Positions 5,627 to 10,618 of a stretch of DNA of 10,618 nucleotides are shown here, piece by piece. A program made the position numbers and the translations under genes. Source of the DNA: an uncultured Kouleothrix sp. (GTDB lineage Bacteria; Chloroflexota; Chloroflexia; Chloroflexales; Roseiflexaceae); assembly GCA_937858455.1 (NCBI GenBank), contig CALLYN010001032.1:1-10618 (forward strand). Direction: 5' to 3'. The notes below the pieces were generated by a model that searched no databases, was not told where the DNA came from, and saw only the letters and a list, made by a program, of their open reading frames with translations. Position 1 is the first letter of the stretch. Each line of letters starts with the position of its first letter.

Positions 5627-5757
5627 ATACGCTGTTCGCTTGATCACGTATCGATTGTGTTGCACTCCGTGGCTTCGCCACGGAGTGCAACACAAAAAGA
5701 AAGTTGGGGGCGGCGAAGCCGCCCCCAAACCCCCAACATAAAGCGAGTGATCATCAG
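5627..5757. repeat. Composite palindromic element, copy 5 (3' of the regulator gene)
   Basis: This is the cleanest copy. A perfect 19-bp palindrome (5655-5673 with 5677-5695, loop TTC) is followed by AAAAAGAAAG and a perfect 11-bp GC hairpin (5704-5714 with 5718-5728, loop GAA), then CCCCCAACATAAAGCGAG. Inverted ends are suggested by TTGATCACG near 5639-5648 and AGTGATCA at 5746-5753. The right end touches or includes the stop codon of the minus-strand regulator gene. Confidence 0.75.
5694..5728 (-). terminator. Intrinsic terminator of the BTAD regulator gene
   Basis: Read on the minus strand, the 11-bp GC hairpin is followed by CTTTCTTTTTG, about 26 nt after the stop codon. The same order of hairpin and T-tract occurs after mnmG. 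Confidence 0.72.
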
Positions 5758-8700
5758 CGCATTTCGCGCAGTGCATTGTAGAGCGCTACCGTCTCGGCCA
5801 TTGGTTCGACGGCCAGATCCTCGCGCAGCATCGCCACGCAGCGGGTGTAGAGCCTCAACGCGGTGCTGCGCTCGCCAAGCGACGCGTGGGCGCGCATCAG
5901 CAGGCGGTACGCTTCCTCGTGGGCGCGGTCGTTTTCGAGCACGCGCCACGCCAGGCCGATCGCGTCGTGCGCCAGCCCTTCTTCAAGCAGCAGTGCGCCT
6001 AGGCGGATCGCGGCATCGTTGAACAGCATGGCCAGGCGCTCGCGCTCGACCACCGTCCAATCCTCGTACATGTTATCGGGGAGGTATGGCCCGCGATACA
6101 GCCCCATCGCGCTGCGGAACGCCGCGATAGCGGCGGCGCGCTGCCCGCGCCGCGCCGCGCGCTGCCCTTCGGCAACCGCCTCGGCGAAGTCGGCTGCGTC
6201 GATCTGGTGGTCGCTGGCGACGTTGAAGCCGTATGTCTCGCCCTGCTGCACGACATACGCCGGCGGCGCGCCTTCCGGGCGCTCGGGCTCGATCGCCTTG
6301 CTTAGGCGGTTCAGCGTCACGCGCAGGTTATTGGATGCGGCGTCGGAGTCCATCTCGGGCCACAGCGCCTCGAGCACGCGGTCGCGCGGCAACGCGCGCC
6401 CGCGCTCGGTCAGCAGCAGCTGGAATAGCTGGCGGGCCTTGCTGCTGCGCCAATCGCGGTCGCGCACTTCCAGGTCGCCGCGCCATACCGCGAATGCGCC
6501 AAGCGTTCGCACGCGCAGCTTGTACGGCGGCCGGTACACCAGCCGGCCGAGGGCTTGTTCGGCGGCCTGGCGCACCGGCGCGCTGCGATCTTTCAGCAGC
6601 GCGCGCAGCGACGGGTAGGCCGCGGCGGTGCCAAGCTCGCCAAGCAGCTGGGCGACATTCGTGCGCACGGTGGCGTCGGGGGCGTCGATCAGGCCGCGCA
6701 GAATGTCGAGCGCCTGCTCGGGTAGCTGGGTTTGCAGCACGCCGCTGACGCTTTCAGGCGCCAGGCCAAGCTGCAGCGCCGCGACGGTGATGTGGCGTAG
6801 CGCGGCTGGTGGCACGATCGGCAGGTAGCGCTGGCCCTCGGCGGCGAAGGTTGCCCACCCGGCGCGCAGCATGCCGGCCTGGGTTTCGGCGTCGCCGAGC
6901 TGGCTGGCCAGGTAGGCCGCGTACAGCTGTGCGCAGGCCAGAAACAGGCGGTAGCCGCCTGCTTGCATCTCGCTAGCCAGATCGCGCATGAGCGCCAGTG
7001 CGCGCTCGGGCTGGCCTCCTTCACCCAACACCAGCGTCAGCAGCAGGCGCAGGCGTAGGTCGCGGTTGAGCCCTTCCGCCTCGTCGAGCCGGCGCAGCAC
7101 TGTGCCAACGGCGGTGCTGGCGCGGGCGCCTTGGCCGCGCAGCAGCTGGCCGTAGAGCTCAAGCGCCTGCAGGCCTGCCAGCGGCTCGAGCGCGCCCATG
7201 TCGTGAAACGCGGTGCGCGCCTGCAGAATGTAAGTCGAGGCTTCGTCGATCCGGCCCTGAAGCATCAGCAGGAGCGCGAGCTGCTGGGCGCTGAGCCCGG
7301 CGCTGCCGTCGCGATAGTAGTCGGCAAGGTGGCGGTGCGCGTCGAGCGCCAGCGCCGCAGCTTCGCCGGTTTGCCCAAGCAGCTCGAGCGCAAACGCGCG
7401 GTGCCGCAGCAAATTCTGGCGCATACGGTCGTCGTGGTCGATCTGCGGCAGCCGCAGCGTAGCGTCGACAATGCCGAGCGCATCGGAGGGCATGCCGAGC
7501 TGGTTGTTGATCGAGGCTGCCAGCATTGCCATCAGCCAGTGCCACGCGGGCGAAAGCGGGTGCCCGGCCGCCTGACGGGCCACGCGCAGCGCCGCCAGGT
7601 AGCGGCCCTTGGTGTAGAGCAGGGCCATGACACCTACCAGCGCCGCGCCGCGCGACCACGCATCGCGCACGCGGTTGGCGGCGCGCACCGCGCGCACACA
7701 GCAGGCCACAAACGAAGGCGGGCGGCCGCGCAGGTACAGCAGCGCCGTCAGGTCGGCCAGCGCGCGTAGCTCACGGTCGAACTGGCCGGTGCTGTGGTAG
7801 CGGTCGGCGGCGCGCTCGATCGCGCTGATAGCCAGGTCGGGGGCGTTGACGATCTGGCTGTAGCCCCACATGTACAGCAGCTCGGTATCGCCTTCGCGCG
7901 CATCGGCCGGCAGCTGATCGAGCCAGCGGCGCACAGTCTCGCGGCGCGGCGATTGTAGCAGCGGCCAGGCGCGCTGGCGCAGCGCGCGGGCCAGCTCGCC
8001 AGTGGCGCCAGCGCTGGCGTAGTGGCTCAGCGCCTCGTCGAGGTCGCCGCGCGCCTCGAGCGCCTGGCCAAAGCGCCGGTGGATATCTTTGGCCTCGTGC
8101 GATGGCGGCGCGCCCTCGCCGGCGGGCTCGTCGTGGGGCAGCTCGTCGGGGCGCGCATCGTAGTGCAGCAGCAGCTCGCGCCAAAGCGGGTGAAAGCGCA
8201 GCTGGTCGCCCTGCTCGTCGAGCGGCAGGATCGGCAGCCCCAGCGCCTGGGCGCGGCCCAGCAGGTAGGCAACGTCGTCGCGGCCTAGCACCTCGGCCAG
8301 CAGCGCGGCGTCGAAGCGCTCGGGGATGGCGGCCAGCCGCAGAAAATCGATGAGCTCATCGGGCAGGTCGGCCAGCACCTCGGTGGCCAGGTAGTGCAGC
8401 AGCTGCTGCTGGCTGCCGGCGAGCGCCTGCAGGAAATCGTTGCGCCGCTCGGTCGGCTGGCCGGCCAGCGCGCGCGCCGCCAGCTGAATGCTGAGCGCCC
8501 AGCCCTCGGTGCGGCCCAGCAGCAGCGCCAGGTCGGCGTCGTCGATCGTCACGCCCTGGGCCAGCAGCAGCTGGCGCGCTTCATCGGCTGAAAGGTGCAG
8601 GTCGCGCTGCGATAACTCCATCAGCTGGCCTTCGGCGCGCAGCCGCGAGATCGGCGCGAATGTCGGCGCGCGGCGCGAGGCCGCCACAATCCGCAGCGTC

Positions 8701-9230
8701 GGCGGGGCAGCACGCAGCAGGTAGCCCAGGATCTGGCCGATCACCGCCGACTCGGTCACCTGCTGGAGATCGTCGAGGAACAGAAAGGTGGTGGTGGGCA
8801 GCATGCGCTGCAGATCGCTGCAGAGCGACCCCGCGACCAGCGGCCAGTCGCGCTGCATGTTGGAGGCGCCCGAGAGCACGCGCCAGGCTTCTTCGCCCAG
8901 GTGCGGCGCCACCGACTGAAACGCGCGGATCAGGTAGGCCAGAAACATGGCCGGGTAGCGCTCGCCGCGGTCGAGCGTCAGCCAGCACACCGGCGCGCTG
9001 GTGCGCTGAAGCTCTTGCACCCACTGCGAGAGCAGCGTCGTCTTGCCGTAGCCGGCCGGCGCCACGACAAGTGTGAGCGGCTGGAGGCGCACCTCGGGCA
9101 GCAGCGCTTGCAGATCGGGCCGCAGCAGTACGCCGTCGCGAAGCGGCGGAGGCGTGAGCTTCAGTGGCAGTAACGGCTGGGCCGAGCGTCCGATCGGCGC
9201 CGAGGTGTGTGTGGGTTGGGCTGGTATCAT
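5754..9230 (-). CDS. STAND-ATPase transcriptional regulator with C-terminal winged helix and BTAD domain (LAL/SARP hybrid)
   Basis: This 1158-residue protein is a probable ligand- and ATP-dependent transcription activator. The N-terminus is MalT-like: Walker A APAGYGKTT (57-65), Walker B FLFLDDLQQ (149-157), and an IVAASRRAP sensor segment (181-189) in a STAND ATPase domain. Residues about 370-830 are Ala/Leu-rich helical repeats of TPR type, usually for ligand or protein binding. Residues about 838-898 contain HEAT-like repeats (ATVRTNVAQLLGELG, APVRQAAEQALGRL). An OmpR-type winged helix (about 905-1003; LGAFAVWRGD, SSKARQLFQLLL, LWPEMDSDAASNNLRVTLNRL) and a BTAD domain (about 1010-1155) follow. 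In MalT the DNA-binding part is a C-terminal LuxR-type HTH; here a SARP module replaces it, whereas in AfsR-type SARPs that module is N-terminal. The ATG at 9230 lacks a good Shine-Dalgarno site, but an extended -10 lies about 44 nt upstream. The gene diverges from a lipid glycosyltransferase gene. Confidence 0.9.
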   Translation of the reverse strand: MIPAQPTHTSAPIGRSAQPLLPLKLTPPPLRDGVLLRPDLQALLPEVRLQPLTLVVAPAGYGKTTLLSQWVQELQRTSAPVCWLTLDRGERYPAMFLAYLIRAFQSVAPHLGEEAWRVLSGASNMQRDWPLVAGSLCSDLQRMLPTTTFLFLDDLQQVTESAVIGQILGYLLRAAPPTLRIVAASRRAPTFAPISRLRAEGQLMELSQRDLHLSADEARQLLLAQGVTIDDADLALLLGRTEGWALSIQLAARALAGQPTERRNDFLQALAGSQQQLLHYLATEVLADLPDELIDFLRLAAIPERFDAALLAEVLGRDDVAYLLGRAQALGLPILPLDEQGDQLRFHPLWRELLLHYDARPDELPHDEPAGEGAPPSHEAKDIHRRFGQALEARGDLDEALSHYASAGATGELARALRQRAWPLLQSPRRETVRRWLDQLPADAREGDTELLYMWGYSQIVNAPDLAISAIERAADRYHSTGQFDRELRALADLTALLYLRGRPPSFVACCVRAVRAANRVRDAWSRGAALVGVMALLYTKGRYLAALRVARQAAGHPLSPAWHWLMAMLAASINNQLGMPSDALGIVDATLRLPQIDHDDRMRQNLLRHRAFALELLGQTGEAAALALDAHRHLADYYRDGSAGLSAQQLALLLMLQGRIDEASTYILQARTAFHDMGALEPLAGLQALELYGQLLRGQGARASTAVGTVLRRLDEAEGLNRDLRLRLLLTLVLGEGGQPERALALMRDLASEMQAGGYRLFLACAQLYAAYLASQLGDAETQAGMLRAGWATFAAEGQRYLPIVPPAALRHITVAALQLGLAPESVSGVLQTQLPEQALDILRGLIDAPDATVRTNVAQLLGELGTAAAYPSLRALLKDRSAPVRQAAEQALGRLVYRPPYKLRVRTLGAFAVWRGDLEVRDRDWRSSKARQLFQLLLTERGRALPRDRVLEALWPEMDSDAASNNLRVTLNRLSKAIEPERPEGAPPAYVVQQGETYGFNVASDHQIDAADFAEAVAEGQRAARRGQRAAAIAAFRSAMGLYRGPYLPDNMYEDWTVVERERLAMLFNDAAIRLGALLLEEGLAHDAIGLAWRVLENDRAHEEAYRLLMRAHASLGERSTALRLYTRCVAMLREDLAVEPMAETVALYNALREMR

Positions 9231-9273
9231 GTCGACTTTGCCCGGAAATCGCCACGATAATTTTCACCCAGGG

Positions 9274-9282
9274 ATTATAGCA
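9274..9282 (-). promoter_or_regulatory. Extended -10 promoter of the BTAD regulator
   Basis: On the minus strand the sequence is TGCTATAAT, a perfect extended -10 element. The start of transcription would be about 37 nt before the ATG at 9230. The -35 region is weak, as is common with extended -10 promoters. Confidence 0.6.
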
Positions 9283-9295
9283 TACCCATGCAAGC

Positions 9296-9325
9296 TTTAC
9301 ACGATCGTACGCTGTATGGTAGGAT
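9296..9325 (+). promoter_or_regulatory. Candidate promoter of the glycosyltransferase gene
   Basis: TTTACA (9296-9301) and TAGGAT (9320-9325) are separated by 18 bp, about 58 nt before the GTG start. It partly overlaps the upstream region of the opposing promoter, so the two divergent genes could share a control region. Confidence 0.45.
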
Positions 9326-9383
9326 ACTGGCCGCAAGCTGGCGGCACCTTCCGGTATGTGCCAGCGGCTACGAGGAGCCCTGC

Positions 9384-10618
9384 GTGGATCATACTCCTAG
9401 TGTGCTTTTTGCAATCTCCGACACTGGCGGCGGCCACCGCGCCGGCGCCGCCGCTATCGATGCGGCGCTGGCGCAATTAGCCGATGGCACGGTCGACCGC
9501 CATATTGTCGATATGCTCACCAGCACCGGGCTGCCGCTGATCAAGGACGCGCCCGACCTGTATAATCAGCTCTCGACACGCTGGCTGTCGGTGTTCGACC
9601 TGATGTTCCAGATGACCGACGGCCGCCGCCGGATCGACGCGCTGACCCAGTTTGTCTACCTTTCGGCGCACCGCAATATTGTGCGCGTGTTCGAAGAAAC
9701 CCGCCCCGACCTGGTCGTCTCGGTGCACCCGCTGGTCAACCGGCTTATCGGCAACGCCCGCCGCACCTACCGGCTCTCGTTTCACTTCGTTACGGTTGTG
9801 ACCGACCTGGTGAGCCTGCACTCGGCCTGGGCCGACCCAGGCGCCGAGCTGTGTATTGTGCCAACCGAGGAAGCCTACCAGCTGCTGCTGCGGCGCGGCT
9901 TCCCGGCGCGCAAGCTGGTGCGCACCGGCTTCCCGGTGCATCCTAAATTCGCGGCCTACGCCGGCACCCGCCGCGAGGCGCGCGCCACGCTGGGCATCGA
10001 GCCTGACCCATTCACCCTGCTGATCACCAGCGGCGGCGTTGGCTCGGGCCAGCTGCGCGAGCTAGTACTGACGCTCGAACAAGCCTACCCCGCGCTGCAG
10101 CTGCTGGTCGTCACTGGTAAAAACGCCAGCCTGCGCGCCGAGCTTGAGGCGCTGGGCCTGCGGCCTTCGATACGCATCTATGGCTTTGTGAATAACATGG
10201 AAGTGCTGATGGCCGCCAGCGATATTATTGTCACCAAGGCTGGCCCCGGCACGCTGATGGAGGCGCTGGTAATGCGCCGGCCAGTGATTGTGACCGAAGC
10301 GGTGGGTATGCAGGAGCGCGGCAACATCGACTTGGTGCTGAACCGCGAGCTTGGCGCGTTTTGCCCCACGCCCGATCGGATCGTGCCGGCGATCGATGGC
10401 CTGATGGATCCCGCCACCTACGCCGCGACGGTCGCGCGGCTGGCCGAGGCCGTGCCGCGCGACGGCGCCACCCAGATCGCGCAGGTCGTGCTCGACCGGC
10501 TGCAGCTGCCGCCGCCATCGCGGCGGCGTATGCGGCTGCTGAACATCGACGCCATACGCCAGATTGGCGCTCGCCGCCCTCGGCTGCACCTGCCGGCGGC
10601 GCGCGCGCGCCAGCGGCT
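9384..10618 (+). CDS. MGDG-synthase-like diacylglycerol glycosyltransferase (GT28), 3' end outside window
   Basis: The frame opens with GTG at 9384, preceded by AGGAG (9373-9377) at 6-nt spacing, and stays open for 411 codons to the window edge. The product should transfer a hexose from a nucleotide sugar to diacylglycerol at the cytoplasmic membrane face, making glycolipid such as MGDG; MurG is a related enzyme. The N-terminal Rossmann domain has the MGDG-synthase signature SDTGGGHRAGAAAI (12-25), then VVSVHPLV, VTVVTDLVSLHSAW (136-149), CIVPTEEA and TGFPVHPKF. The C-terminal nucleotide-sugar domain has LLITSGGVGSGQL (212-224), LLVVTGKN, IYGFVNNMEVLMAASDIIVT, KAGPGTLMEAL (285-295) and, matching plant MGD1 from memory, GMQERGN (308-314). 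The tail after about 375 is basic and poorly conserved. Whether glucose or galactose is used cannot be read. The divergent BTAD regulator may control it. Confidence 0.88.
   Translation, partial: MDHTPSVLFAISDTGGGHRAGAAAIDAALAQLADGTVDRHIVDMLTSTGLPLIKDAPDLYNQLSTRWLSVFDLMFQMTDGRRRIDALTQFVYLSAHRNIVRVFEETRPDLVVSVHPLVNRLIGNARRTYRLSFHFVTVVTDLVSLHSAWADPGAELCIVPTEEAYQLLLRRGFPARKLVRTGFPVHPKFAAYAGTRREARATLGIEPDPFTLLITSGGVGSGQLRELVLTLEQAYPALQLLVVTGKNASLRAELEALGLRPSIRIYGFVNNMEVLMAASDIIVTKAGPGTLMEALVMRRPVIVTEAVGMQERGNIDLVLNRELGAFCPTPDRIVPAIDGLMDPATYAATVARLAEAVPRDGATQIAQVVLDRLQLPPPSRRRMRLLNIDAIRQIGARRPRLHLPAARARQR

Noticed and set aside
8581..9336. Minus-strand frame of 251 codons overlapping the regulator start
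   Set aside because: It is a frame-shifted shadow of the ATPase domain; the Walker A and B motifs are in the other frame.
9477..10589. Minus-strand frames of 154 and 175 codons at the right edge
   Set aside because: They lie antisense to the glycosyltransferase frame, which has clear family motifs and a strong ribosome binding site.

Overview
The window is GC-rich chromosomal DNA, most likely from a filamentous Chloroflexota bacterium of the Roseiflexus/Kouleothrix type. This is inferred from gene content: a very long STAND-ATPase/BTAD regulator, a diacylglycerol glycosyltransferase of the MGDG-synthase type, a multi-membrane SpoIIE phosphatase, and TTG/GTG starts with good Shine-Dalgarno sites. 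No RNA gene, CRISPR array, integrase or transposase gene was seen.

Layout: (1) 2-508, 3' end of mnmG (tRNA wobble-uridine modification). (2) 787-2259, membrane-anchored SpoIIE/RsbU-type PP2C phosphatase. (3) 2260-2827, a non-coding stretch with a 70-bp tandem array, a perfect long hairpin and a promoter. (4) 2828-3856, a secreted LasA-type M23 peptidase with a C-terminal Ig-like domain, followed 22 nt later by a Cof-type HAD phosphatase (3879-4679). (5) 4870-5091 and 5171-5389, two small uncharacterised proteins with strong ribosome binding sites, ended by a clear intrinsic terminator. (6) 5444-5753, a dense cluster of palindromic elements. (7) 5754-9230 on the minus strand, a 1158-residue transcriptional regulator (STAND ATPase, helical repeats, HEAT-like region, winged helix, BTAD). 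(8) 9384 to the window end, a divergently transcribed MGDG-synthase-like glycosyltransferase, open at the right edge. The 153-bp gap between (7) and (8) carries back-to-back promoter candidates, so the regulator may sense and control a membrane-lipid locus; this is inference from position only.

The most unusual content is non-coding. At least five related composite elements sit immediately 3' of genes and mostly point in the direction of the upstream gene. Each has a G5CGGC/GCCGC5 hairpin, then a T-rich tract of the type CTTTCTTTTTG, then a second long palindrome whose arm sequence differs in every copy although the arms remain complementary. Some copies are bounded by an inverted terminal motif close to ATACCAAATCCGGCTGAT, so they look like small non-autonomous mobile elements that double as transcription terminators. 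One copy has expanded into a 70-bp tandem array. All genes appear intact apart from the two cut by the window edges.
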